60,168 nt of DNA from Cupriavidus basilensis OR16 (GTDB lineage Bacteria > Pseudomonadota > Gammaproteobacteria > Burkholderiales > Burkholderiaceae): positions 1,673 to 61,840 of the forward strand of contig NZ_AHJE01000052.1 of NCBI RefSeq assembly GCF_000243095.1, in the 5' to 3' direction. Each line of letters opens with the position of its first letter. Within the stretch, counting starts at the first letter, position 1. The translations under genes and the position numbers were made by a program. Positions 17,796 through 26,909 of this stretch are shown here, in pieces. Below the pieces are notes generated by a model. It had not been told where the DNA came from. It did no database searches and worked only from the letters and a program-made list of their open reading frames with translations.

Positions 17796-18706
17796 TCATG
17801 CCGCCATGAACGCCGCAATCGCCTCGGCCAGGAAGGCGCGATCGGCGGGAATGTTGTGCGGATTCCCCGCGCGATGCCCATAGTCCGAGGGAATCGGCCG
17901 CAGCGTGGCGGAACGGGCGCCGCTCAGCTTGCCGATTTCCGCAGCGTTGTCCTGCGCCTGGAAGTAGGCATCAGTCTGGCCCGGCATCAGCAGCACGTGC
18001 GCCCTGATCGCCGCCAGCGCGCGGTCCAGGTCGCCGCGGAAGGCGCCGCAGCGGCTGATATCGCCGTTCTGCCAAGTCCACAGTTGCGCCAGCAGGTCGT
18101 TGGCGTCACGGCGCGAGAAGTTGACGTCCCAGGTCTTCGCCAGGAAATCCTCCAGCGAGGCAAAGCCCGCTTGCCGCCACAGCTCGTCGCGATAGAACGC
18201 ATGCGATAGCGCCCAGCCGGCGTACACGCGGCCCATGGCGCGGTACCCCGCGCGCGGCGCCTGCGTGAAGCGGCCGTCCTTGAACGCCGGATCGGCAGTG
18301 AGCGCGGCCCTGACGCCTTCAAGAAAGACCTGGTTGAATGCAGAGCAACGCGCGCTGCCGCAGACCACGGCGATCCGCTCGACCATGTCCGCATGGCAGG
18401 CGCCCCAGTGGTAGGCCTGCATGCCGCCCATCGACCAGCCGTACACCAGCGCGATCCTCTCGATGCCGAACACGTCCTGCAGCAGCCTGCGCTGCACCGC
18501 CACGGCGTCGTGGTAGGTGACGCCGGGGTAGGCGCCCGGCGCGAACCGTGCCGCGGCATTCGACGGCGACGACGACAGGCCGTTGCCGAACAGGTTCGGG
18601 ATGATGACGAAGTATTGTAGGCCAGCTGCATGCCGGGGAAGGCCTGGCCGGATTGCAGCGTCACGGTGCCTGCATCGAACAGCGCGTAGTCTTGGTCGAC
18701 GGTCAT
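17796..18706 (-). pseudogene. MetX-like (homoserine acetyltransferase-family) alpha/beta hydrolase, internal deletion
   Basis: The start DYALFDAGTVTLQSGQAFPG is followed by MQLAYN and then, in another frame, FVIIPNLFGNGLSSSPSNAA. Family members have about 40 residues between these two points, including the strand-turn with SFSAQH-type residues and EWLIGPG. The rest is intact: VYGWSMGGMQAYHWGA (nucleophile elbow G-W-S-M-G-G) and, near the end, PIPSDYGHRAGNPHN with the catalytic histidine region. The deletion joins GCCTACAA to TACTTCGTC, with TAC on both sides of the junction. Members of this branch are often not true MetX acyltransferases but uncharacterised hydrolases, so the substrate is unknown. 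Confidence 0.85.
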
Positions 18707-18762
18707 GTCAGCAGCTCCAGGTAGGGTTGGCGGCTATTGTGCCCGCACTTGCATCGACACAC

Positions 18763-20361
18763 TCAGGCACCGCTCCAGGCCTCCCGGTTGATCCCCGCCA
18801 CCGGCGTGCGGCGCGGCGCCTGCGTGCGCGCCAGATGCTCCAGCGCGGGTTCGATCACCTCCGCCAGTTTGTGGAAGGCCGGCGCGATCTCGTCGTCCGG
18901 CACGCAGGCATACCCCAGCAGCAAGCCCTGCTGGGTCGCCCGCGCGGGGTCCGCGAAATAGCGCGACAGCGGCCGCGTCGACAAGCCTTGGGTACGCGCC
19001 GCCATGCTGATGCCGAGATCGTCGGCACCCGGCGGCAGGTGGATCACCATGTGCAGCCCGGCCTCATGCGTGGAGGTGGGCCACTGTGCGCCCAGGCGCG
19101 TGGCGATGGCCTCGCGCAGCAATCCCTGGCGCTGCGCGTAGCGCTGGCGCACGCGGCGGATATGCGTGGCGTAGTGGCCTTCCTCGATAAAGTCGGCCAG
19201 CACCGCTTGCTGCATCAGCTGACCCTCGCGGAAGAGCTCCGACAGCCCGGTTGCGAAATGCGGCGCCAGCGGCTTGGGCAGCACCATGAAGCCCATGCGC
19301 AGGCCGGGGAACAGCGTCTTGGAAAACGTGCCCATGTAGATCACGCGATCGTGCTCGTCCAAGCCTTGCAGTGAGGCGAGCGGCCGGCCCTCGAAGCGGA
19401 ATTCGCTGTCGTAGTCGTCCTCCACGATCCACGCGCCACGCTGGCGCGCGTACTCCAGCAGCATGCGCCGGCGCGACAAGCTCATCACCATGCCGAGCGG
19501 ATACTGGTGGGACGGTGTGGCGAAGATAAAGCGCGGCGGGTTCTGCAGCGTGGCTGCGTCCGGGGCCAGGCCCTCGCTATCCACCGGCACCGGGATGGTC
19601 TCGATGCCGGCGCTGTTCAACAAGCTGCGCGTGCCCCAGTAGCCCGGGTCTTCCATCCAGGCCTTGTCGCCGACGTCGCCGAGCAACCGGGCGATCAGGT
19701 CGATGGCCTGGTGGATGCCGGTGGTCAGGATGATCTGCTCGGGTTCGCAGCGCACCGAGCGCACCAGCCGCAGGTGTTCCGCCAGCACGCGGCGCAGCGG
19801 CAGGTAGCCACCGTTGTGCGCATACGTCAGTAGCTCGGGCTTGGGCGCGCGCCAGTGCTTGTTCAGCAGCCGCGCCCAGACCGCATGTGGAAACAGCGAA
19901 ACGTCGGGCACGCCCGAGACGAAGGCACCCCATTGGCGATCCGACGCACCGGAATGCGACACCAGATGCTGTCCGCGCCGTGACAGTGTGAAGCGGTTTG
20001 GATTTTGCTGCGCGGCGAGCACTGGCATGGTGCCACTTTTCGCTCTGAAGTTGTGCAATGCACTATGGTCGGGAAAACTATGCGACACGAAGGTGCCACT
20101 TCCGCTCGCCGCTGTGACGTAGCCCTCCGCCAGCAACTGCTCAAATGCATAGAGCACGGTATTGCGGGAAACCCCTATCTCCTTCGCAAGCAGCCGTGAA
20201 GCAGGCAGCTTGGTACCCGCAACCAAAGACCCAGCAAGGATTTCCTGGCGAATGATCTCGTAGAGCTGGCGGTTCATATGCCCGCCATTCTTATCCGCCG
20301 CACCATCCACGGGCCGCTCCAGACGCTGCAACAGCAGCTCCGACAAAATCGTCTCTTTCAA
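18763..20361 (-). CDS. MocR/GabR-type regulator (GntR HTH fused to aminotransferase)
   Basis: A 532-residue protein. The winged helix is at about 30-100 (RQLYEIIRQEILAGSLVAG; ASRLLAKEIGVSRNTVLYAF; GYVTAASGSGTFVS), then a fold-type I aminotransferase domain: ATPSHQYPLGMVMS, WIVEDDYDSEFRFEGRPLAS and MGTFSKTLFPGLRMGF, in which the lysine of FSK should hold pyridoxal phosphate. GabR and relatives sense an amine or amino acid through PLP chemistry and switch divergent genes. This one is divergent from an operon containing gabT and gabD, exactly the arrangement of gabR in Bacillus, so a GabR-like role is inferred. The start could also be the ATG 28 codons in. Confidence 0.92.
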   Translation of the reverse strand: MKETILSELLLQRLERPVDGAADKNGGHMNRQLYEIIRQEILAGSLVAGTKLPASRLLAKEIGVSRNTVLYAFEQLLAEGYVTAASGSGTFVSHSFPDHSALHNFRAKSGTMPVLAAQQNPNRFTLSRRGQHLVSHSGASDRQWGAFVSGVPDVSLFPHAVWARLLNKHWRAPKPELLTYAHNGGYLPLRRVLAEHLRLVRSVRCEPEQIILTTGIHQAIDLIARLLGDVGDKAWMEDPGYWGTRSLLNSAGIETIPVPVDSEGLAPDAATLQNPPRFIFATPSHQYPLGMVMSLSRRRMLLEYARQRGAWIVEDDYDSEFRFEGRPLASLQGLDEHDRVIYMGTFSKTLFPGLRMGFMVLPKPLAPHFATGLSELFREGQLMQQAVLADFIEEGHYATHIRRVRQRYAQRQGLLREAIATRLGAQWPTSTHEAGLHMVIHLPPGADDLGISMAARTQGLSTRPLSRYFADPARATQQGLLLGYACVPDDEIAPAFHKLAEVIEPALEHLARTQAPRRTPVAGINREAWSGA

Positions 20362-20538
20362 AGTGGCCCCGCGTGAAAATAAAAATATGGATCTATGTAT
20401 GGTACCAATGATCGGCTAAGTTTCGACACATCTTGTTTCGATCGTCGTTTTTCTCGACGACGTTTTGCCGATCAGGCCGATTCGCCCCCCTCCGGGCACG
20501 TTCCAGGCACGCGCACCGGAGAGCCAGTGGAGCCACTT
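20362..20538. promoter_or_regulatory. Divergent promoter region of the GabR-like gene and the uptake operon
   Basis: A 177-bp region, more A/T-rich than its surroundings close to the regulator (AAAATAAAAATATGG). It holds the palindrome TGGTACCA at 20400-20407 and a hairpin TCGTCG-TTTTTCT-CGACGA near 20445-20462. GabR-type proteins bind pairs of short sites in such regions; which of these is the site cannot be told by eye. Confidence 0.4.
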
Positions 20539-21580
20539 ATGCAGCGTCCCAGCGACACCCCCGCGCTTTGCACCGATGCCATCGCCGCCGCCGTGCGCGC
20601 GCTCGAGCCGTACATGGTGCGCACGTTGTCGGAATTTGTGGCGGCGCCCAGCCCCTCCGGGCAGGAACAGCCGGCCGTGGCCTTCATGGAGGGCGCGCTG
20701 CGCGAACTCGGCCTGGAGCCGGAGCGCATCTACCTGCGCAGCGAGACGTTGAAGGACCTGCCGCTGTTCTCGCCGCCGTGTTGCCCGGATGGCGGCCGCT
20801 ACAACCTGCTGGCCACGCATCGTCCCGTGCAGAAGGGCGGCCGCTCCGTGCTGTTCAACGGCCACCTCGACGTGGTGCCCACCGGCCCGGAATCGATGTG
20901 GCGCCAGTCGCCGTACGCGCCGTTCGTCGAGGACGGCTGGCTGTTCGGCCGCGGCGCGGGCGACATGAAGGCCGGCATCATCTGCACGCTCGCCGCCTAC
21001 AAGGCGTTGAAGGATCTCGGTGTGCAGCCCGCCGGCGCGGTCGGCTTCAACGCCGTGCTCGAAGAAGAGAACACCGGCAACGGCGCGCTGGCTACCGTGG
21101 CCGCGCTTGCCAGCGCGGTGGGCGCCGGCAAGCTGGCCTCGTTCGACGCCGTGGTGATTCCCGAGCCGCTGGGCGAAAGCCTGATGAGCGCGCAGATGGG
21201 CGTGTTCTGGATGTTCGTGGAGCTCACCGGCCGCCCGGCGCATGCCGCATACATGACCACGGGCGTGAACCCGGTGGAAGCCGGCATCGAGGTGATGGCC
21301 GACCTGCGCAAGCTGGAAGCCGAGTGGAACCTGCCGGAGAACCGCCCTGCCGTCTATCGCGATCACGCGCACCCGATCAACTTCAACCTCGGCCAGATCC
21401 AGGGCGGCGAATGGAATTCGTCGGTGCCGTGCACCTGCACGCTCGGCATTCGCATCGGCTTTTACCCGACCATGAGCGTGGCCGATGCCAAGGCGCGAGT
21501 GCAAGCCTGCGTGCGCGGCACGCTGGAGCGCCTGGCCAGCAACCTCACGCTTGGCGCGGCACTTCCGCCTGATGCTGGAA
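20539..21580 (+). pseudogene. M20-family deacylase (ArgE/DapE-like), C-terminus lost and fused to the next gene
   Basis: Zinc amidohydrolase of the acetylornithine deacetylase group. Visible motifs: SVLFNGHLDVVPTGP (first metal histidine and bridging aspartate), GRGAGDMKAGIICTL (second metal aspartate), GFNAVLEEENTGNGAL (catalytic and metal glutamates), and the dimerisation lid VFWMFVELTGRPAHAAYMTT. The reading runs without a stop from residue ~340 into the signal peptide of the ABC binding protein. The last 80-90 residues, with the final metal histidine, are missing. ATG 20539 follows GGAG at six bases. This enzyme would release an amine or amino acid from an N-acyl form; the fusion is either a deletion or an assembly join. 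Confidence 0.85.
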
Positions 21581-21609
21581 ACCCCGGTGACCAACACCTC
21601 ACCCAACAC

Positions 21610-23205
21610 CTGAAGAAGAGCTTTGGTAAAAGCCTGGTGTCGATGGCGCTGGCAACCGCTGGCCTGGCGCTGGCACCGGTACTCTTGCCCGCCGGCAGCG
21701 CGCTTGCGCAGACCGTTGGCGGCACCTTGTCCGGCATCGTGCAACCCGAGCCGCCGATCCTGATCAGCGCGATGAACTCGCAGGCGCCCACGCAATACGT
21801 CGCCGGCAAGATCTACCAGGGCCTGCTCACCTACGGCCCGGACCTCAAGCCGCGCCCGGAGCTGGCCAAGTCGTGGAAGGTGTCGCCGGACGGCCTGACC
21901 TACACGTTCGAGTTGCAGAGCGGCGTGAAATGGCATGACGGCAAGCCCTTTACGTCCGCTGACGTGGTGTTCTCGATCGACAAGATGCTGCGCGAAGTGC
22001 ATGTCCGTACGCGCGCGGTGCTGAACAAGTACATGGAATCGATCCGCGCCGTGAACGACAGCACGGTCGAGATCAAGCTCAAGGAAGCATTCCCGCCGTT
22101 TATCTCGATGTTCGAGACCGGCACCATGCCGATGATGCCCAAGCACATCTACGACGGCACCGACTACCGCAACAACCCGGCCAACCAGAAGCCCGTCGGT
22201 ACCGGCCCTTTCATGTTCAAGGAATGGAAGAAGGGCGCCTATATCAAGCTGGCCAAGAACCCCAACTACTGGAAGAAGGGCAAGCCCTACCTGGATGAGC
22301 TGGTGTTCTACGTGATCCCGGACTCGGCCTCGCGCGCGGTGGCCTTCGAAAAGGGCGACGTGCAGGTGCTGCGCGGCGGCGACGTGGACAACGTGGACGT
22401 GAAGCGCCTGCGCGCGCTGCCCAATGTGGACTACACCACCAAGGGCTGGGAGCTGTTCTCGCCGATGTCGAACCTGTTGATGAACATGCGCAAGCCACCG
22501 TTCAACAACGTCAAGGTTCGCGAAGCGGTGATGCACGCGCTCAATCGCAAGATGATCGTGGACAACATCTTCTTTGGCATGGGCAAGCCGGCGGTCAGCC
22601 CGTTCGCCTCGGCCACGCTGTTCTTCGACAAGAGCACGCCGGTCTATGATTTCAACCTGAAGAAGGCGCGCGAGCTGATCAAGGAGTCCGGCGTCAACGT
22701 GGGCCAGTACCCGGTCAAGATCCTGTCGTCTTCCTATGGCGCCAACTGGGACCGCCTCGACGAGTACATGAAGCAGATGCTGGAACAGCTTGGCTTCAAG
22801 GCCAGCATCGAGTCCGCCGATGCCGGCACGTGGTCCGCCCGCGTCAGCAACTGGGACTTCGACCTGACAGCCACCTACACCTACCAGTACGGCGATCCGG
22901 CGCTGGGTGTGGAGCGGCTCTACGTGACCAAGAACATCGTCAAGGGCACGCCGTTCGCCAATGTGCAGGGCTACAGCAATCCGCAGGCGGATGAACTCTG
23001 GGCCAAGGCCAGCGTCACCATGGACCCGGCCGAGCGTCAGAAGCTCTACAGCCAGGTGCAGAGGATCCTGATGACCGAAGTGGCCGCGGGCAACCTGTTC
23101 GAGCTGGAATTCCCCACGCTGTACCGCAAGAACGTGAAGAACCTCGTGACCACCGCCATCGGCCTCAACGAGTCGTTCGACAACGTTTCCATCGAGAAGA
23201 ACTGA
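21610..23205 (+). CDS. Peptide/opine-type ABC transporter substrate-binding protein
   Basis: An SBP-family 5 (DppA/OppA) periplasmic protein of about 530 residues. A signal peptide (LKKSFGKSLVSMALATAGLA ... GSALAQ) is read in frame with the broken deacylase upstream, so the natural ATG has been lost at the junction near 21600. Mature-protein motifs are intact: PRPELAKSWKVSPDGLTYTF, GVKWHDGKPFTSADVVFSI, NNVKVREAVMHALNRKMIVD and a C-terminal domain ending NESFDNVSIEKN. It hands its ligand to the permeases that follow. Given the operon, acylated amines or short amino-acid conjugates are more likely ligands than ordinary peptides. Confidence 0.9.
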   Translation: MKKSFGKSLVSMALATAGLALAPVLLPAGSALAQTVGGTLSGIVQPEPPILISAMNSQAPTQYVAGKIYQGLLTYGPDLKPRPELAKSWKVSPDGLTYTFELQSGVKWHDGKPFTSADVVFSIDKMLREVHVRTRAVLNKYMESIRAVNDSTVEIKLKEAFPPFISMFETGTMPMMPKHIYDGTDYRNNPANQKPVGTGPFMFKEWKKGAYIKLAKNPNYWKKGKPYLDELVFYVIPDSASRAVAFEKGDVQVLRGGDVDNVDVKRLRALPNVDYTTKGWELFSPMSNLLMNMRKPPFNNVKVREAVMHALNRKMIVDNIFFGMGKPAVSPFASATLFFDKSTPVYDFNLKKARELIKESGVNVGQYPVKILSSSYGANWDRLDEYMKQMLEQLGFKASIESADAGTWSARVSNWDFDLTATYTYQYGDPALGVERLYVTKNIVKGTPFANVQGYSNPQADELWAKASVTMDPAERQKLYSQVQRILMTEVAAGNLFELEFPTLYRKNVKNLVTTAIGLNESFDNVSIEKN

Positions 23206-23305
23206 GTACGCCGCTACCCAGGTAACAAGTCAAAAGTAAAAAGCAACAAGTAGCCAGTACGTTCACGCGCCGGGCCGTCCGCCCGGCGCGCGCGTGGAGC
23301 ATGCC

Positions 23306-24310
23306 GTGAATTTCCTCTCTTTCCTGCTATCCCGACTGTGGAAGGCCCTCGTGGTCGTCCTCGGCGTGGTCATCATCAATTTCTTCCTGATCCGCATGGC
23401 GCCGGGCGACCCCGCCACCGTGCTGGCGGGCGAGGCCGGCGCGGGCGATGCCGCCTTCGTTGGCCAGTTGCGCCAGCAGTTCGGCCTGGACCAGCCGGTG
23501 CTCACGCAGCTTGGCATCTACCTCAAGGGCGTCGCCAGGCTCGATCTCGGCTACTCCTATCGCAATCACCTGCCGGTGCTCGACCTGATCCTGGATCGGC
23601 TGCCCGCCACCATCGTGCTGATGAGCGGTGCTTTTGTCTTTTCCATCGTGCTTGGCGTGTTCCTCGGCGTGATCTCGGCGCGCACGCGCTATGAGAACAA
23701 GCGGCGCTGGATCGACAGCGCGGTGATGTCAGCGGCGCTGCTGCTGTATGCCACGCCGCTGTTCTGGCTCTCGCTGATGGCCATCATCCTGTTCTCGGTG
23801 GTGCTGGGCTGGCTGCCTGCCTTTGGCATGGAAACCATCGGCGCAGGCTATACCGGCCTGGCGCGCATCCAGGACGTGGCACTGCACATGATCCTGCCCA
23901 CCATCTCGCTCGGCTGCTTCTTCATGGCGGTGTACGTGCGCCTGACCCGCGCCTCGATGCTGGAAGTGATGGGCATGGACTTCGTCAAGACCGCGCGCGC
24001 CAAGGGCGTGCCCGCCGGCCGCGTGATCCGCGTGCACGTGCTGCGCAACGCGCTGCTGCCGGTCATCACCTTTGCCGGCATCCAGCTCGGCCAGATGGCC
24101 GGCGGCGCGGTGCTGACCGAAACCGTGTTTTCCTGGCCGGGCATCGGCCGGCTGATGTTCGACGCGCTGTTGCAACGCGACTACCAGTTGCTGCTCGGCA
24201 TCTTCTTCGTCACCTCGGCGCTGGTTGTGTTCTTCAACCTGGTGACCGATATCGTCTACCGCTTCATCGACCCCCGCATCTCGGTGGGCGGCAAGGGAGC
24301 CACGGCATGA
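23306..24310 (+). CDS. ABC transporter permease (DppB type)
   Basis: A 334-residue inner-membrane permease with six hydrophobic segments. FFLIRMAPGDPATVLAGEAG is the DppB-type start, and the ATPase-contact EAA loop is VKTARAKGVPAGRVIRVHVL with RNALLPVITFAGIQLG. GTG 23306 is preferred over GTG 23294 because GGAG lies six bases before it and the protein then begins MNFLSFLLSRLW, the usual start. It overlaps the next permease gene by 4 bp (ATGA), so the two are translated together and form the heterodimeric channel. Confidence 0.93.
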   Translation: MNFLSFLLSRLWKALVVVLGVVIINFFLIRMAPGDPATVLAGEAGAGDAAFVGQLRQQFGLDQPVLTQLGIYLKGVARLDLGYSYRNHLPVLDLILDRLPATIVLMSGAFVFSIVLGVFLGVISARTRYENKRRWIDSAVMSAALLLYATPLFWLSLMAIILFSVVLGWLPAFGMETIGAGYTGLARIQDVALHMILPTISLGCFFMAVYVRLTRASMLEVMGMDFVKTARAKGVPAGRVIRVHVLRNALLPVITFAGIQLGQMAGGAVLTETVFSWPGIGRLMFDALLQRDYQLLLGIFFVTSALVVFFNLVTDIVYRFIDPRISVGGKGATA

Positions 24311-25146
24311 AAGCCTTAGCACAACGTTATTGCCGAAACTACGGCGCCGTGATCGGCCTCGTCGTGCTGTTGCTGGTGGTCGCCGTGGCGCTGCTGGCAC
24401 CGGTGCTGTACGAAGAGTCGCCCTGGCTGATGGTGGGCGATCCGCTGGTGCGCCCGTTTGCCGACGCGGCGTTTCCCTTTGGCACCGACATGCTCGGGCG
24501 CGACATCACGGCCGGCATGCTGTACGGCGCGCGTGTCTCGCTGCTGGTGGGCGTGATCTCCACCGGCGTGGCGCTGGTGTTCGGCATCCTGATCGGCTCA
24601 GTGGCCGGTTACTGCGGCGGACGCATCGACGACGCGCTGATGCGCTTCACCGAGTTCTTCCAGACCATCCCGCAACTGGCGATGGCAGTGGTGATCGTGG
24701 CCATCTTCAATCCCACCATCTACTCGATCGTGGCGGCCATCTCGGTGGTGTCCTGGCCGCCGGTGGCGCGTCTCGTGCGCGGCGAGTTCCTCACGCTCAA
24801 GCAGCGCGAGTTCGTGCAGGCGGCCGTGGTGATCGGGCAGAAGCCGCTGCGCATCATCCTCACGCAGATCCTGCCCAACGCCATGTCGCCCATCATCGTG
24901 TCGGCGTCCTTCATGGTGGCCACGGCAATCCTGACGGAATCCGCGCTGTCCTTCCTGGGCTTGGGCGACCGCAACATGATGAGCTGGGGTTTCATGATCG
25001 GCGCAGCCCGCACCATGATCCGCGAAGCCTGGTGGATGAGCGTGTGGCCCGGTGTGGCCATCCTGCTGACGGTGCTGTCCATCAACCTGATCGGCGAAGG
25101 CCTGAACGACGCCATGAACCCGCAACTGCGCCGCCGTGGCGAGTAA
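24307..25146 (+). CDS. ABC transporter permease (DppC type)
   Basis: A 279-residue permease. It has the DppC N-terminal helix followed by the periplasmic loop and FGTDMLGRDITAGMLYGARV, five further membrane segments, and the EAA loop VQAAVVIGQKPLRIILTQIL with PNAMSPIIVSASFMVATAIL. The end ILLTVLSINLIGEGLNDAMN with PQLRRRGE is conserved. It pairs with the DppB-type protein. The ATPase gene begins 19 bp after its stop codon. Confidence 0.94.
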   Translation: MKALAQRYCRNYGAVIGLVVLLLVVAVALLAPVLYEESPWLMVGDPLVRPFADAAFPFGTDMLGRDITAGMLYGARVSLLVGVISTGVALVFGILIGSVAGYCGGRIDDALMRFTEFFQTIPQLAMAVVIVAIFNPTIYSIVAAISVVSWPPVARLVRGEFLTLKQREFVQAAVVIGQKPLRIILTQILPNAMSPIIVSASFMVATAILTESALSFLGLGDRNMMSWGFMIGAARTMIREAWWMSVWPGVAILLTVLSINLIGEGLNDAMNPQLRRRGE

Positions 25147-25165
25147 GCAAAAGGAAGACGCCACC

Positions 25166-26801
25166 ATGCAAACACCAGACAAGCTTCCGCTGCTGCGCGT
25201 GCGCGACCTGACCATCGCGCTGCCATCCGGAGGAGACCGCGCCCACGCCGTGAAGGACGTGAGCTACGACCTGCACGCCGGAGAAATCCTCTGCATCGTC
25301 GGTGAATCCGGCTCGGGCAAGTCAATGAGCGCCAACGCCATCATGGGTCTGCTGCCGCCGTACCTGAAGCCACAGGGCGGACAGATCCTGTTCCAGGGCA
25401 AGGATCTGCTGGCACAGGATGAGCAGACTTTGCTGTCCATGCGCGGCAAGGCCATGGCCATGGTGTTCCAGGAGCCGCTGTCGGCGCTCAACCCCGTCAT
25501 GACCGTGGGCGACCAGATCGGCGAGGTCATGCGCGTGCACGATGCCTTCCCCGGCGAGGCACGGACGAAGCGCGTGCTGGACTTGCTGGAGTTCGTCGGC
25601 CTGCCCGACCCGGCCACGCTGATCCACAGCTATCCGTTCCGCCTGTCGGGCGGCCAGCGCCAGCGCGTGGTGATCGCCATGGCGCTCGCGCTGGAACCGG
25701 CTTTGCTGATCGCCGACGAGCCTACCACCGCCCTGGATGTCACCACGCAGGCCCAGATCCTGGCGCTGATCAAGCGCATCCAGGCGGACAAGGGCATGGG
25801 CGTGATGTTCGTCACGCACGATTTCGGCGTGGTGGCGGAGATTGCCGATCGCGTCGCGGTGATGGAGAAGGGCGTGCTGGTGGAGGTGGGCCCGGTGCAG
25901 CAGGTGCTCAACCATCCGCAGCATCCCTATACGCGGCGGCTGATCAGTGCCGTGCCGCACGGACGCGCCAAGGCGCGCGACCAGCAGGCGGCAGAGACGG
26001 TGCTGGAAGTGCGCGACCTGCGCAAGACGTATTCCTCGGGCGGTGGCTTGTTCAGCAAGAAGCGCGTGGTCAACGCAGTGGACGGCGTGAGCTTCAGCGT
26101 GCGGCGCGGGCAGACGCTCGGTATCGTTGGCGAATCCGGATCGGGCAAGTCCACCATCGGCAAATGCCTGCTGAAGCTGACCGGCATCGACGGTGGCGAG
26201 CTGCTGTTCGACGGCCAGGACATCGCCCGGTTGACGGAGCGCCAGTTCCGCCCGCTGCGCAGCGATGTGCAGATGATTTTCCAGGACCCGTTTGCGTCGT
26301 TGAACCCGCGCCATACGGTTGGCCGCATCATTACCGATGGCCCGGTGGCCAACGGCGTGCCGCTGGCGCAGGCCCAGGCGCGCGGGCGCGAGCTGCTGCA
26401 GCTCGTGGGCTTGGAGCCTTCCGCGTTCGACCGCTATCCCAACCAGTTCTCCGGCGGGCAGCGCCAGCGCATTGGCATTGCGCGCGCGCTGGCGCTGGAT
26501 CCCAAGCTGCTGGTGGCCGATGAATCCGTCTCCGCGCTCGATGTCTCGGTGCAGGCGCAGGTGTTGCAGCTCCTGGGCGACCTGCAGAAGCGGCTGAACA
26601 TCGGGCTGATCTTTATTACCCGACCTGCGCGTGGCCGCGCAGATCTGCCACCACGTGATCGTGATGCACAGAGGCCGCGTGGTGGAGTCCGGCCCGCCCG
26701 ACCAGATCTTCGACGCGCCGCAGCACGCCTACACGCAGCGCCTGATCGCCGCGATTCCCGGCAAGGAGTGGGACCCGACCCTGATCCGCGCCGCGGCCTG
26801 A
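25166..26801 (+). pseudogene. Double ABC ATPase (DppD-DppF fusion) with a 2-base deletion
   Basis: Two nucleotide-binding domains in one chain. Domain 1 (about 10-265) has GESGSGKS, LSGGQRQRV, LLIADEPTTALD and VTHDFG. Domain 2 (about 290-545) has GESGSGKSTIGK, FSGGQRQRIGIARALALD and LLVADESVSALD. At about 26620 the reading goes FIT then RPARG; adding two bases gives FITHDLRVAAQICHHVIVMH and a normal end at 26801 (545 codons). The lost bases fall on the H-loop histidine of domain 2. Uncorrected, the frame runs on through the following repeat into gabT. ATG 25166 has AAGGAAG upstream. It powers the importer encoded just before. Confidence 0.9.
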
Positions 26802-26810
26802 GCCCAACAG

Positions 26811-26870
26811 CCCAACAGCCAGCCCAACAGCCAGCCCAACAGCCAGGCCAACAGCCAGGCCAACAGCACA
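26811..26870. repeat. Five tandem 12-bp units between the ABC ATPase and gabT
   Basis: CCCAACAGCCAG is repeated three times, then GCCAACAGCCAG and a degenerate last unit (GCCAACAGCACA), directly after the ATPase stop and 39 bp before the gabT start. An extra CCCAACAG precedes it. The unit length is a multiple of three, so the tract changes spacing without changing frame. No hairpin is formed. Confidence 0.85.
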
Positions 26871-26909
26871 ACCCCGACAGCACAACCGATATTCAAGATG
26901 GAGCAACAG

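Noticed and set aside
20416..22536. 706-codon minus-strand frame opposite the deacylase and binding protein
   Set aside because: Antisense shadow of well-supported plus-strand genes; composition is unlike a real protein.
20395..23205. A natural 936-residue deacylase-binding protein fusion
   Set aside because: The signal peptide in the middle and the missing deacylase C-terminus make a deletion or misjoin far more likely than a functional fusion.
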